DNA of 64,000 nt from Lepidostoma basale (taxonomy: Eukaryota > Arthropoda > Insecta > Trichoptera > Lepidostomatidae): the NCBI GenBank assembly GCA_022606425.2, contig JAHDVF020001348.1:1307001-1371000 (forward strand). Reading direction: 5' to 3'. A program made the translations under genes and the position numbers. Within the stretch, counting starts at the first letter, position 1. Each line of letters opens with the position of its first letter. Below are positions 38,101-43,384 of this stretch, one piece after another. Under the pieces are notes generated by a model. The model had not been told where the DNA came from and made no database searches. It saw only the letters and a list, made by a program, of their open reading frames with translations.

Positions 38101-39015
38101 TCCATCTTTATGTTCCGGATGGCTATCTTCGACAGCGTCAGCACAGACTGTTTTATCTCCCAGCATGCAGAACCAACCTGCCTCTGGTGATGCCGGTGGG
38201 GAGAGCAATCAAACTGCTGAACATGATCGCTTCGGAGATCGATGTCTTTCATATTCGTGAAAGTACATTCAGAAGACAAATACTCTTGACTTTGGAGAGT
38301 ATTTTGTATTCCTAATGTCGAACCATCTCTCATGCGTTCCTGGTATTATATATTCCTTATGTTTTACCAGTTCTCAATAGATGCCTTAAACTATAAAAAA
38401 TGTTTGTAATGTCTTTTGAGAAAATAAACTGATTTGATTTGATTTGATTTGAAAAAGAATGGAACGCCACACTGTTCTGTGCTGACATACGTCTCTCGCT
38501 TCCTCTACATTCATACATCTTGTCATGCACGCACGTCGATTTTTCCGACTCCTCACGTGACCGAAATTCAATATTTGATTGATTTGATCGTGCCACGTTT
38601 TCCTCGGCCTTCCTCTATTTCTAGCTCCGTTCACGCCGATTACATATACCTTCTTTACCATTCTGTCTTCACTCATTCTTTCCATGTGTTCAAACCATCT
38701 TAATGACCCTTTCCTTATTTTGTTCATAACATACTTAAAAAATAATAATCGGAAAACCATCTACAAACTATTTATATTCGACAATACACTATCTTTGAAC
38801 TGTATTAAAGTATTTCAATAAACAAACATACGTTTTACATCAAAGAGAGATATTAGTATGCGCAACAGTCTTCATCGCGAGTGTGTTATTATTCCATCAG
38901 CTGTTTGTGCTGGCATGGCATAAGGAAAGGAAGTATAGTCAATCACCTCGTAGTTGATGTACTGCTTCCGCCACTCCGGCGTGATGTGCGCCGAAAGGTG
39001 CTCCGCGAACTTCAT
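14003..39015 (-). CDS. XPR1: XPR1-type inorganic phosphate exporter, complete coding region in ten exons
   Basis: Solute exporter of the XPR1/SYG1 family, which releases inorganic phosphate across the plasma membrane and senses inositol pyrophosphates through an N-terminal SPX domain; the vertebrate protein also serves as a gammaretrovirus receptor. Ten exons on the minus strand (39015-38947, 34821-34686, 26431-26217, 24416-24158, 23440-23073, 21754-21604, 21001-20830, 17748-17595, 15880-15747, 14147-14003) total 1803 nt, and all phases join into 600 residues plus stop. SPX is about residues 1-160 (MKFAEHL start, [12 protein letters not shown] lysine cluster), followed by membrane segments from about 205 and the EXS domain about 350-560 ([24 protein letters not shown]). 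It is shorter than the 696-residue human protein, mostly through a reduced SPX loop and C-terminal tail. Introns are swollen by transposons; intron 2 is 8.25 kb. Identity rests on remembered family sequence, not a search, but the match is extensive. Confidence 0.95.
14215..14705 (+). mobile_element. LINE-D 3' fragment
   Basis: Reads [60 protein letters not shown] and [20 protein letters not shown] over two frames. XPR1 intron 9, antisense to the host gene. Confidence 0.8.
14820..14940 (-). mobile_element. LINE-A-related 3' end
   Basis: The complement reads [20 protein letters not shown], the polymerase terminus. Short fragment in XPR1 intron 9. Confidence 0.6.
15747..15880 (-). CDS. XPR1: XPR1 exon 9 (EXS domain)
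   Basis: Acceptor TATTCCAG, donor GTCAGT after AG (phase 2). It encodes [20 protein letters not shown] and TILAVLEVF, corresponding to the YYYCAIIEDVILRFAW and LEVFRR segments of vertebrate XPR1. Confidence 0.94.
16131..16184 (+). ncRNA. Hammerhead-ribozyme-like motif
   Basis: ATTGTAACAT, then CTGATGG, a stem-loop (16148-16164), GAAA, CAGCTGT, C at 16176, then ATGACAAT. The flanks pair as stem I (CAT/ATG and ATTGT/ACAAT around an AA bulge). The core differs from CUGANGA by its last base. It sits beside a Penelope-like element, a class known to carry hammerheads. Confidence 0.45.
16222..17165 (-). mobile_element. Penelope-like element, 3' part
   Basis: Retroelement fragment with a GIY-YIG endonuclease frame (separate entry), bounded by inverted copies of TTTAACTACTTCCACTTTTG (16229-16248, and its complement near 17138-17157). 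16255-16300 holds a hairpin (CCAGCGAGCCTGG on the minus strand, followed by CGAAAC) also found at 49580-49620. XPR1 intron 8, same strand as the host gene. Confidence 0.8.
16682..17116 (-). pseudogene. GIY-YIG endonuclease domain of Penelope-like polyprotein (N-terminal RT missing)
   Basis: A 144-codon frame with [20 protein letters not shown] and [23 protein letters not shown]...YVG is the GIY-YIG signature, with the catalytic Arg in RIGEH and a later NHLIENNH. This nuclease domain in Penelope-like elements nicks target DNA for reverse transcription. The reverse transcriptase that should precede it is absent. Confidence 0.85.
17420..17465 (-). mobile_element. LINE-E short fragment
   Basis: GATTGCTCTTCCTACTGACA resembles the [15 protein letters not shown] stretch of LINE-E in reverse. 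Short and diverged. Confidence 0.5.
17595..17748 (-). CDS. XPR1: XPR1 exon 8 (EXS domain)
   Basis: Acceptor GGCTTCAG, donor GTTAGT, ending in phase 0. It encodes a hydrophobic helix followed by [12 protein letters not shown], with the aspartates of the family's WDxKMDWGLxD motif kept and Lys replaced by Arg, then [11 protein letters not shown]. Confidence 0.9.
17885..18400 (-). mobile_element. LINE-C 3' fragment
   Basis: Encodes [20 protein letters not shown] and [20 protein letters not shown] to the end SAYPFGKTA, then the GTTA-repeat tail (17885-17900). 5'-truncated; XPR1 intron 7. Confidence 0.88.
18400..18680 (+). mobile_element. LINE-I 3' fragment
   Basis: Reads [20 protein letters not shown], then [20 protein letters not shown], the C-terminal end of another non-LTR polymerase, followed by AAGAAGAAG. 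It abuts the LINE-C fragment in the opposite orientation. A second copy is at 56225-56560. Confidence 0.75.
18725..18812 (-). mobile_element. SINE2, diverged copy
   Basis: GGGTCATGTCCAGGCTTAAG and GATCAGGAGCCAGCGTTCTG are the complement of the 25248 copy; the B box has decayed. XPR1 intron 7. Confidence 0.55.
18903..19062. repeat. Foldback repeat
   Basis: GTTGGTGACCTTTTT ... TTTTAGCTCATTC and its complement GAATGAGCTAAAA ... GTCACCAAC form a hairpin with about 85 bp between. 19085-19158 ends with AAAAGGTTGCGGAGCACTG, like a solo hAT end. XPR1 intron 7. Confidence 0.6.
19329..20580 (-). mobile_element. LINE-C, longest copy: reverse transcriptase, 5'-truncated
   Basis: Non-LTR retrotransposon polymerase. 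An uninterrupted 360-codon frame (20436-19354) holds [20 protein letters not shown], the catalytic YADDAVLL (20183-20160) and the C-terminal [29 protein letters not shown] and [17 protein letters not shown] blocks. Upstream, [17 protein letters not shown] is in another frame, consistent with loss of one G near 20430. The 3' tail is a short GTTA repeat (19329-19350 on the plus strand as AACT repeats), as in RTE-like elements. It lies in XPR1 intron 7. Clade not proven. Confidence 0.9.
20830..21001 (-). CDS. XPR1: XPR1 exon 7 (EXS domain)
   Basis: Acceptor TATTTGCAG. It encodes [29 protein letters not shown] and a hydrophobic helix. The 3' border is ambiguous: GTACTA at 20829 keeps frame with exon 8, whereas the better-looking GTCAGT at 20833 would not. 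I chose 20830 on frame grounds. Confidence 0.87.
21200..21435 (-). mobile_element. LINE-C and LINE-A 3' scraps
   Basis: 21205-21275 resembles the LINE-C end (GACCGACACACTGTTCTTTC). 21295-21435 resembles the LINE-A end (GGTTCCCCCAACGTTGGCGA). Both in reverse, XPR1 intron 6. Confidence 0.6.
21604..21754 (-). CDS. XPR1: XPR1 exon 6 (start of EXS domain)
   Basis: Acceptor TTCCTAG, donor GTGAGT after a phase-1 T. It encodes about residues 350-400: [20 protein letters not shown], then a hydrophobic stretch to EYCSIEP. FADFWxAxQLxSL is the conserved opening of the EXS phosphate-transport domain. Confidence 0.93.
21907..22521 (+). mobile_element. Tigger/pogo-like element remnant, 615 bp
   Basis: Ends CAGTAGAACGTTGTTTAACC and (reverse) CAGTATAACGTCATTTATCC, each flanked by TA. 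The interior (22060-22300) has GAT/GAA-rich sequence and CGAATCTGCAATTTAGCTGC, like the acidic C-terminal end of pogo-class transposases, but no open frame. XPR1 intron 5. Confidence 0.8.
22680..23025. repeat. Degenerate CAGTTGA/TCAACTGAATTTCAG repeats
   Basis: Many imperfect copies of TCAACTGAATTTCAGTT and TTTCAGCTAGGTTTCAGTCC with mixed 20- and 60-bp spacing. XPR1 intron 5, ending about 50 bp from exon 5. Confidence 0.85.
23073..23440 (-). CDS. XPR1: XPR1 exon 5 (membrane domain)
   Basis: Acceptor CTCCAG, donor GTAAAC, ending in phase 0. It encodes about residues 227-349, including [20 protein letters not shown] and [18 protein letters not shown], both diagnostic of XPR1, plus hydrophobic spans and [20 protein letters not shown]. 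It is the largest coding exon and very GC-rich compared with its introns. Confidence 0.94.
23560..24107 (-). mobile_element. LINE-E 3' fragment in XPR1 intron 4
   Basis: Encodes [20 protein letters not shown] and [20 protein letters not shown], then frameshifts. It starts about 50 bp downstream of the exon 4 donor and fills most of the intron. Confidence 0.85.
24158..24416 (-). CDS. XPR1: XPR1 exon 4 (end of SPX, first membrane segment)
   Basis: Acceptor ATGACAG, donor GTGGGC after a phase-1 G. It encodes residues about 141-227: [25 protein letters not shown] and then the hydrophobic [20 protein letters not shown], which is the first transmembrane segment. A LINE-E fragment begins about 50 bp into the following intron. 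Confidence 0.93.
24549..25186. mobile_element. piggyBac-like element, 638 bp
   Basis: CCCTTACCACTCC and its exact complement GGAGTGGTAAGGG at the ends; right flank TTAA, left flank TGAA (one change). A 75-codon frame (24933-24706, minus, start [15 protein letters not shown]) is unrecognised. A lone matching end, GAAGTGGTAAGGGTTAA, sits at 35455-35471. XPR1 intron 3. Confidence 0.68.
25248..25335 (+). mobile_element. SINE2, tRNA-like head
   Basis: CAGGCGCTCTGCCCTAGATC then B box GGGTTCGAGCC (25290-25300) and GGACATGACCCAATTCCTTC with a TAA-rich tail. XPR1 intron 3. Confidence 0.6.
25365..26010. repeat. PAL repeat split by a Jockey-like insertion
   Basis: The left arm and centre (25376-25498) are followed by foreign DNA, including the LINE piece at 25620-25975. 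The missing arm tip ACTTCTAGAAGACAGAC resumes at 25968. XPR1 intron 3. Confidence 0.75.
25620..25975 (-). mobile_element. Jockey-like polymerase fragment nested in a PAL repeat
   Basis: The complement gives a broken frame with [13 protein letters not shown] followed by further Jockey C-terminus-like pieces ([20 protein letters not shown]). It is more diverged than LINE-E and may be a sister family. Confidence 0.55.
26085..26190 (+). mobile_element. LINE-D 3' end
   Basis: CGATATAACCTGGATGCAGT through GTGGACGGGAGTAGGCTGA matches 36725-36830 (encoding [16 protein letters not shown]). It abuts XPR1 exon 3's donor side. Confidence 0.75.
26217..26431 (-). CDS. XPR1: XPR1 exon 3 (SPX core, lysine cluster)
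   Basis: Acceptor TTTACAG, donor GTCTCA, ending in phase 0. It encodes [17 protein letters not shown], then a Gly/Lys-rich low-complexity linker shorter than in vertebrates, then [20 protein letters not shown] and [10 protein letters not shown]. The last lysines belong to the inositol-polyphosphate-binding surface known from SPX structures. Confidence 0.94.
26475..26990 (-). mobile_element. mariner remnant, N-terminal half of transposase only
   Basis: Frame 26873-26475 encodes [40 protein letters not shown] and [20 protein letters not shown], the helix-turn-helix DNA-binding part of a mariner transposase. The DD34D catalytic part is absent. XPR1 intron 2, just upstream of exon 3. Confidence 0.87.
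27140..27880 (+). mobile_element. LINE-A-related 3' fragment split by a hAT MITE
   Basis: First half: [56 protein letters not shown] (to 27442). Second half from 27692: [37 protein letters not shown], stop at 27873. Removing the MITE restores one continuous frame. XPR1 intron 2. Confidence 0.88.
27443..27691. mobile_element. hAT-type MITE, 249 bp
   Basis: Terminal inverted repeats of about 65 bp start CAGTGGCGGTACTCCCATAG on each side. The 8-bp flanks CCTGCATG (27435-27442) and CCTGCATA (27692-27699) are a target duplication with one mismatch. CAGTGG termini and an 8-bp duplication point to hAT. The centre (27530-27625) is family R2. Confidence 0.88.
27968..28090. repeat. PAL repeat, eroded
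   Basis: TATATTTATTAATGTTTCGTCATGCTGAGA and TTAGCAAGGCAAAGCATGTCG (in part) recall both arms; tip AATTTTTCTAGAAAACTGATG. Confidence 0.6.
28100..28220. repeat. Dispersed repeat R2
   Basis: Third R2 copy, closest to the version inside the hAT MITE (shares GGAATAGCCACA). Terminal repeats are not visible. XPR1 intron 2. Confidence 0.7.
29281..30300. repeat. 370-bp tandem repeat, 2.7 copies
   Basis: Units start at 29281, 29651 and 30021 (GCTCTCGTTTATCAAG). The first two differ at about one base (29532 G versus A at the matching site); the third is more diverged and stops near 30290. At its end a segment of about 35 bp (TGTGGATTAAACAAAG onward) is inverted relative to the same segment in copies 1 and 2. 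It lies between the left end of the THAP element and its gene. Confidence 0.9.
30606..32250 (+). pseudogene. THAP-domain P-element-like transposase, frameshifted and 3'-truncated
   Basis: Two exons: 30606-30822 and 31049-32232, joined by a 226-bp phase-1 intron (GTATAT ... TTTTCAG), giving 466 residues. Exon 1 is a THAP zinc finger: C5-x4-C10, FKFP at 24-27, W36, C54-x2-H57-F. Exon 2 carries [20 protein letters not shown], then [20 protein letters not shown] (Asp codon at 31876) and [14 protein letters not shown] (Asp codon at 32124), the likely RNase-H-fold acidic residues of P/THAP9-type transposases. A T-run at 32215-32226 shifts frame; the next frame reads FDTVHIF (the family's FDxVHLxKxxRNN block) before the sequence is lost at a LINE-C insertion about 32290. 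The first ATG follows TTTTTAG, so an untranslated 5' exon is possible. It sits in XPR1 intron 2, opposite in orientation. Cut-and-paste transposition is the inferred original role. Confidence 0.82.
32287..32805 (+). mobile_element. LINE-C 3' fragment inserted in the THAP transposase
   Basis: Reads [20 protein letters not shown] and later [17 protein letters not shown], the C-terminal part of the LINE-C polymerase protein, with one in-frame stop. It ends GGCGTGATGGTTTGTTTG. It truncates the transposase. Confidence 0.85.
32990..33370 (-). mobile_element. LINE-H 3' fragment
   Basis: The complement has the [24 protein letters not shown] block and the preceding helical region (ETIWxD, LRRMxxERxxxN-like pieces). 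Lies inside the THAP element, downstream of the broken gene. Confidence 0.7.
33400..33560 (+). mobile_element. LINE-D-like fragment
   Basis: SRLKWQ, then [10 protein letters not shown] and VLQWTTDN are decayed versions of the [12 protein letters not shown] block. Lies inside the THAP element. Confidence 0.5.
34686..34821 (-). CDS. XPR1: XPR1 exon 2 (SPX domain)
   Basis: The acceptor TTTTGTCAG precedes GAGATGAAA and the donor is GTAAGT after a phase-1 G. It encodes about residues 24-69 (EMKAMLY, then [17 protein letters not shown]), the second SPX helix region that ends in the family's INTFYSEKL junction. Confidence 0.93.
34900..35305. repeat. R3 SINE-like repeat, best copy
   Basis: About 400 bp, CTTCTTCTTCAAGTGCCCTG to TAGCCCTACTACCCGTT. 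No polymerase coding. In its sense (minus) direction it ends in the LINE-A tail. XPR1 intron 1. Confidence 0.85.
35870..36240 (+). mobile_element. LINE-C fragment, degenerate
   Basis: Reads [14 protein letters not shown], then [13 protein letters not shown] and, frameshifted, [20 protein letters not shown]. It directly abuts the LINE-D copy at 36240. XPR1 intron 1. Confidence 0.75.
36240..36840 (+). mobile_element. LINE-D 3' fragment
   Basis: Reads [60 protein letters not shown] and [20 protein letters not shown] over shifted frames. RTE-like C-terminus. XPR1 intron 1. Confidence 0.82.
36845..37300 (+). mobile_element. LINE-E 3' fragment
   Basis: Encodes [20 protein letters not shown] and [20 protein letters not shown] up to [14 protein letters not shown], then decays. 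It joins a LINE-D end at about 36840. XPR1 intron 1. Confidence 0.85.
37490..38735 (-). mobile_element. LINE-C copy split by a LINE-E insertion
   Basis: The 3' terminus (37490-37546, AACT repeats then CCATCACGCCGTCTCC) and the body (38454-38735, [20 protein letters not shown]) are two halves of one copy nearly identical to 19329-19665. The break lies inside GGCAGAAAG/AATGG and is filled by LINE-E. Confidence 0.88.
37547..38453 (+). mobile_element. LINE-E (Jockey-like) 3' half, inserted into LINE-C
   Basis: A frame from 37620 encodes [40 protein letters not shown] and [20 protein letters not shown], ending [13 protein letters not shown] at 38315. This is the C-terminal part of a Jockey-type polymerase. 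The 3'UTR ends in a GATTT repeat (38431-38451). AAAG at both borders may be the target duplication. The best-preserved LINE-E in the window. Confidence 0.88.
38947..39015 (-). CDS. XPR1: XPR1 exon 1 (start of SPX domain)
   Basis: ATG at 39015 encodes residues 1-23, opening [20 protein letters not shown], the near-invariant start of metazoan XPR1. The exon ends in phase 0 at GAG before GTGATT, a rather weak donor. The start is fixed by family conservation; no other in-frame ATG is needed. Confidence 0.93.
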
Positions 39016-39330
39016 TTTGACAGCGTCACAATAAACAAAAGTCACTCGCAATGGAGCAGTAAAAAACTACGTTAGTATAATTGCGAAACTATCGACGGCG
39101 CGCTGTGAGCAGCGAGGCCAAAATTAGCCATGTGCCCATGAAAACATAACTAAATCCGTCCGGTTAATTAATTCGCAGATCTATCCGTCTGTCAAAAGCG
39201 CCCACGCGAGCTAACTCGCGTCTTAAGCGGGAGGAAAATGTCTCTTGTTGGTTGTTTACCCTCAATCCGGCGGGTTGGCAGCACTGCTTCTCTCACCCTA
39301 CTGCGATTTCGGCACATTGTAACACACGCA
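39016..39330 (-). promoter_or_regulatory. Probable XPR1 5'UTR/promoter region
   Basis: The stretch just upstream of the XPR1 ATG is richer in GC and CpG (for example GACGGCGCGCTG near 39096-39107 and CCACGCGAGC near 39203) than the AT-rich DNA around it. I see no convincing TATA box. The call rests on position and composition only. Confidence 0.35.
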
Positions 39331-39539
39331 AGTCATTAAACAGTCTTTAAACCGCGTACAGTATAAATCTGAAGTACCTTTTTACTCTGCGATCGTGTTT
39401 TGCTCGCGGCGAGTCCCGCGCAATCAGCTGTGATGACAGCGCGCGGGATAATCTAGGGGGAAGTACCTGTGGAAAATGGGCGCGATTTTCAAATTTCGAA
39501 TCGCATTCGAAATATAATACATTAAATAAAATTGAAACA

Positions 39540-39960
39540 TTCAAAGTAGAAATGAGATCTCTTAGACGAATGTGTGGATTACTCTGTGTATGATGAGTGT
39601 CAAATGAAAATATAAGAAGTGAATGCGGTGCGAATGATGGTGTCATGAACAAAAGAATGAAAGGATCATTAAGATGGTTTGGACATATGGAAAGAATGAA
39701 TGAAGAAAGAATGGTAAAAAAATTATATGTTAATGATGTAAATGGAACCAGAAATAGAGGAAGACCGAGGAAAACGTGGCACGATAAAATAAATCAAATA
39801 TTGAATGTCGGCCATGTGAGGAGTCAGAGAAATCGATGCGCGTGCTCGACACGATGTATGAATGTTGAGGAAGCGAGAGAAATATGTCAGGAAAGAAAAG
39901 TGTGGCAGTCCATTCTTTCTGCCTACCCCTTTGGGGAGACGGCGTAATGGTTAGTTAGTT
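39540..39960 (+). mobile_element. LINE-C 3' fragment
   Basis: Encodes [40 protein letters not shown] and [20 protein letters not shown], ending [10 protein letters not shown] and a GTTA tail. First of several pieces upstream of XPR1. Confidence 0.88.
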
Positions 39961-40023
39961 AGTTTTTTTTTTTTTTAGAAACATTCAAAGTATTAAGAAA
40001 ATTAATCAAAGAAAAATAAGTCT

Positions 40024-40870
40024 TAACTAACTAACTAGCTTTAGCTACAGAGTATGCAGAGAGGATAGACTGCCACACTGTTCTATCCTGACAAAACGTC
40101 TCGAAATTCCTCTACAATCATACACCGTGACGTGAACATGGCCGCCTTTAAGTAATTTATTCATTTGGTCACATTTTAAAGGTTGGTCAACAAGAAGTCG
40201 GAAGAATCGACGTGCGTGTATGACTCGTTGTATGAATGTGGAGGAATCTAGAGAGGTGTGTCAGAATAGAGTAGTGTGGCAGTCCATTCTCTCTGCCTTC
40301 CCATGCGGAAAAATGGCGTGATGGTTTGTTTGTTTGTTCATGTGGTTTTGCCATGTTTTCTTTGGCGCTCCTCGGTTTCTTCCCATTCACACTGCTTGTA
40401 TGGTATAAACCTTTATATTATTTCCACATCCATTCCTTCGATATATCCAAACCATCTAAGTGACCCCTTTTTCTTCTATCATACATTGTTTTCTGCATGT
40501 TCTTCTAAGTGATCTCAATTCTACGGCATTTATCCGACTATTATCCTGCTTCTGTCAGTTCCAAGCTTCACTTCCATCACACAAGGGTTGGCACTGGAAC
40601 TCCGTTATGTACTGCCATATTTGCTTCAGTTGATATATTTCTATTGGTAGTGATACTTATTTTGTTTCCAGCACCAACCCTTCATTCGATGTCTTTCTCC
40701 ATTTTTTGTCTCTTGTAAACTCGCAACATGTTTTTATACAAATTAACTAACTAACCATCACGCCATCTCCCAAAGAGTTAGACAAAAACAATGGCCCATC
40801 ACACTGTTCTTCTTAACATTCATACATCATGTCATGGACGCACGTCAATTTCAGCAACTCCTCACGTTGC
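40024..40870. mobile_element. Cluster of LINE-C scraps in both orientations
   Basis: 40024-40175 reverse (starts AACTAACTAGC), 40172-40340 forward ([17 protein letters not shown], ends GGCGTGATGGTTTG), 40345-40735 reverse, 40742-40870 reverse (AACTAACTAACCATCACGCC). Each has its own 3' end, so these are separate insertions, not one rearranged copy. Confidence 0.75.
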
Positions 40871-41065
40871 TTTCTTACTTCCCGTGGTCATACAACTCTT
40901 GAAAAGTTTTAGCCTCCTTGATGATTTGCCTCCAAGCTACTCGTTCCTACGTCTTTTGCTCCCAGTAGTCTGATTCGCCCAACCTAGGCAGATCAGCCAG
41001 AACATTATCCATAAGGCGCTGTCTAGGCCTTCCTAGAGGTCTTACTCCAGTCGATCTAGATTGCT
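40865..41065 (-). mobile_element. LINE 3' fragment, another family
   Basis: The complement reads GVRPLGRPRQRLMDNVLADL then ERVAWRQIIKEAKTF, a polymerase C-terminus. It interrupts a series of LINE-C scraps. Confidence 0.7.
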
Positions 41066-41079
41066 CTTAGACCAGCGCA

Positions 41080-41180
41080 ATCAAGATACAATACAATCAA
41101 GATAAAATACAATCAAGATACAATCAAGATACAATCAAGATACAATACGTGTCTAAATACAATCAAGATACAATAGGTGT
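41080..41180. repeat. AATCAAGATACAATAC tandem repeat
   Basis: Short units of ACAATCAAGATA, about seven. Intergenic. Confidence 0.88.
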
Positions 41181-41339
41181 CCAATCCATCCTAGGCGACC
41201 GGTTCTTACGGTGCCCGTTATAAGGGGCTGCTGGATCATTGTACGGATCTCTTGGTTGGTCCTATGCCTCCAAGTTCCCGCTGCAACACCGGGTCTGGGT
41301 CCCAGGATCATTCTCCATTTATTTTTTAATCATATAGAT

Positions 41340-41460
41340 CTTAATAATTCGTTTAAGAGGTCTCATTTCCCCCCTATTTATTATATTTTCACCCTTCTTT
41401 TGCTAGTTCCATGCTTCATTTCAATACATGAGGGTCGTTACAGGAATGAAGCATTGCCGT
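41340..41460 (-). mobile_element. LINE-C internal fragment
   Basis: The complement covers [13 protein letters not shown] to SLRRM with drift. It lacks a 3' end. Confidence 0.6.
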
Positions 41461-42004
41461 TTTAATTTTTTTAAATTCACGATAAATTTTTCTTACCTCA
41501 CTTTTTTGGTGACACTGCAAATTATAATGTTTGGATTATCAACGATGCTGAAGATATTTGGCGTGAGAGACCCTGATCAACCTTTGATTATCAGGAATGT
41601 CAAAGAAGAGACATCCACGTCACAGATCTCCCGGCCATCCTCCGCAACAAAGATACACTCTGCAGTTTCGTGAACTTCGCAACCACGGTGGTGGATCGGT
41701 TGCGAGAATCTAATAAATAACATGTGTATTTTTTTTTTACAGGTACCTCGCGTCCCGACTGAGGTTTTCCATGGTTCCCTCAGTTGTAAGGCAAATGTCG
41801 GAATGCTTATTAGCTAGTCCATGGAATCCCATCTATAGGAACTCCACTTCTATTTTCTTTCTTCTCACCCCTCTAAACTCTTTCTTACTTCTTTTTGGCA
41901 ATCTCTGCCACCCTAAAGATATATTACTTCGCAGAACTGCAAATTAAACAAGTCCACACCGCTCTGACAAATAAAATGCAGGGCATCAGGGATTTCAACT
42001 CAAG

Positions 42005-42300
42005 TAAAAAAAAAAAACCTTTGATTATCTTGGGAATCCTTGCTGGGTCCATCCTCTTGATGTGGCCCCTCCAGAATCGTCTTCTCTGCCTACTTCTGTC
42101 CACAATGTCATCAATATTACAGGTTCTACGAATCTCTATGTTAGGTATCTAGTTCAAAGGGTTCCACCCAAGATAGGTCGCAACGTTTTCATTTCTGCTG
42201 TTCTAAAGAGATGTTTTGTTCTGACAATGTCTTATCTTGATTCGATTCCATGTCATTGTGGGTCTGATGCATGGTTTGTAGATCCTGACATTACTTTCTA
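42005..42300 (-). mobile_element. LINE-H 3' fragment
   Basis: CTTGGGAATCCTTGCTGGGT and GCCCCTCCAGAATCGTCTTC match 33150-33200 in reverse. Intergenic. Confidence 0.7.
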
Positions 42301-42373
42301 CTAATGTCGACCTTCGTGGCAGAGTAGTAAAAGAAGTGGAAGATTATTGTATACAATTTGTTTTTAGCTATTA

Positions 42374-43127
42374 CAGTAGAACCTGGATAATTGGAACCTG
42401 GCTAATTGGCAAAATACTGATTACTTGGCTGAAAAGTTCCGGTCCCACCCCCTTGGAGCACTAAAACCTCTTTAATTGTAAAAAGGAAACCTGTTTAATT
42501 GAACTCGACCTTCTGTAATTGGAGAGCACTGCCTTCTCGACCTCTGTAATTGGAGAGCACTGCCTTCTCGACCTCTGTAATTGGAGAGCACTGCCTTCTC
42601 GACCTCTGTAATTGGAGAGCACTGCCTTCTCGACCTCTGTAATTGGAGAGCACTGCCTTCTCGACTGTAATTGGAGGCACTGCCTTCTCGGCCTCTGTAA
42701 TTGGAGAGCACTGCCTTCTCGACCTCAGTAATTGGAGAGCGCTGCTTTCTCGACCTCTGTAATTGGAGAGCACTGCCTTCTCAACCTCTGTAATTGGAGA
42801 GCACTGCCTTCTCGATCTCTGTAAATTGACAACTCCTCAGTATTTGTTCTGTACTCATCGAAGGTGGTCCATTTTAGATCGCAACGTTTCACAAACGTAA
42901 ATATAACGACCTTGATTTGAACTCAAAACTAAAACTAATACAATTACAATTTACTTTTATTATTGTTTGATGTATCAATCCATGAATTATTTTTATTGCT
43001 TTTCTGTTTATGTGCTTACTAAACCTGGATAAAAAACCAAATCACAATCTGGACCTGGATAATTGGAAAACCTGGTTAATTGACCATTGCCTGGTCCCTT
43101 GGAATGCCAATTATCCAGGTTCCACTG
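42374..43127. mobile_element. Tigger/pogo-like element containing a minisatellite, 754 bp
   Basis: Terminal repeats CAGTAGAACCTGGATAATTG and (reverse) CAGTGGAACCTGGATAATTG, TA on both sides. Most of the left half is a 31-bp tandem array. No transposase. Intergenic. Confidence 0.85.
42505..42830. repeat. 31-bp minisatellite, about 10 copies
   Basis: Unit CTCTGTAATTGGAGAGCACT plus GCCTTCTCGAC, period 31 bp, with one shortened unit near 42666. The AATTGG core echoes the element's own terminal repeat, so the array probably arose from it. Confidence 0.93.
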
Positions 43128-43149
43128 TATATTGATTCTCATGGCATGT

Positions 43150-43302
43150 GATAGGTAGCTAATCTATCGCCATTTTATTGTCATGTGAATTCTACACCAG
43201 ACCACAGACAGTGTGACAATCACACTGCCATCGCCGGGAATTGAACTCGGGATCTTCGGTATGTTAGTCGGCGTTTTTGCCACTCGGCCATTAAGTTGTC
43301 AC
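43150..43302 (-). mobile_element. SINE1, tRNA-derived
   Basis: In the minus direction: A box TGGCCGAGTGG, B box GAGTTCAATTC 33 bp later, then CGATGGCAGTGTGATTGTC hairpin and body. Leu/Ser-tRNA-like head. Not a tRNA gene: the 3' acceptor arm is replaced by SINE body. Confidence 0.72.
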
Positions 43303-43384
43303 TATTTTTTTGGAATGACGGCGATTTTTACTTACCTGACATATAAAATCACTGCAAATTAGAATGTTTAGATTTTTAAACATG

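Noticed and set aside
14003..39015. Reading the XPR1 gene as viral, because its vertebrate homologue is a retrovirus receptor
   Set aside because: It is an intron-bearing host transporter gene; no retroviral gag, pol or env sequence was recognised in the window.
42472..42773. Two overlapping repeat-protein frames
   Set aside because: Products of the 31-bp minisatellite in the Tigger-like element; no start context, no conservation signal.
43240..43302. tRNA gene
   Set aside because: Internal promoter boxes are present but the cloverleaf is not closed, and the sequence continues into a body shared with other SINE copies.
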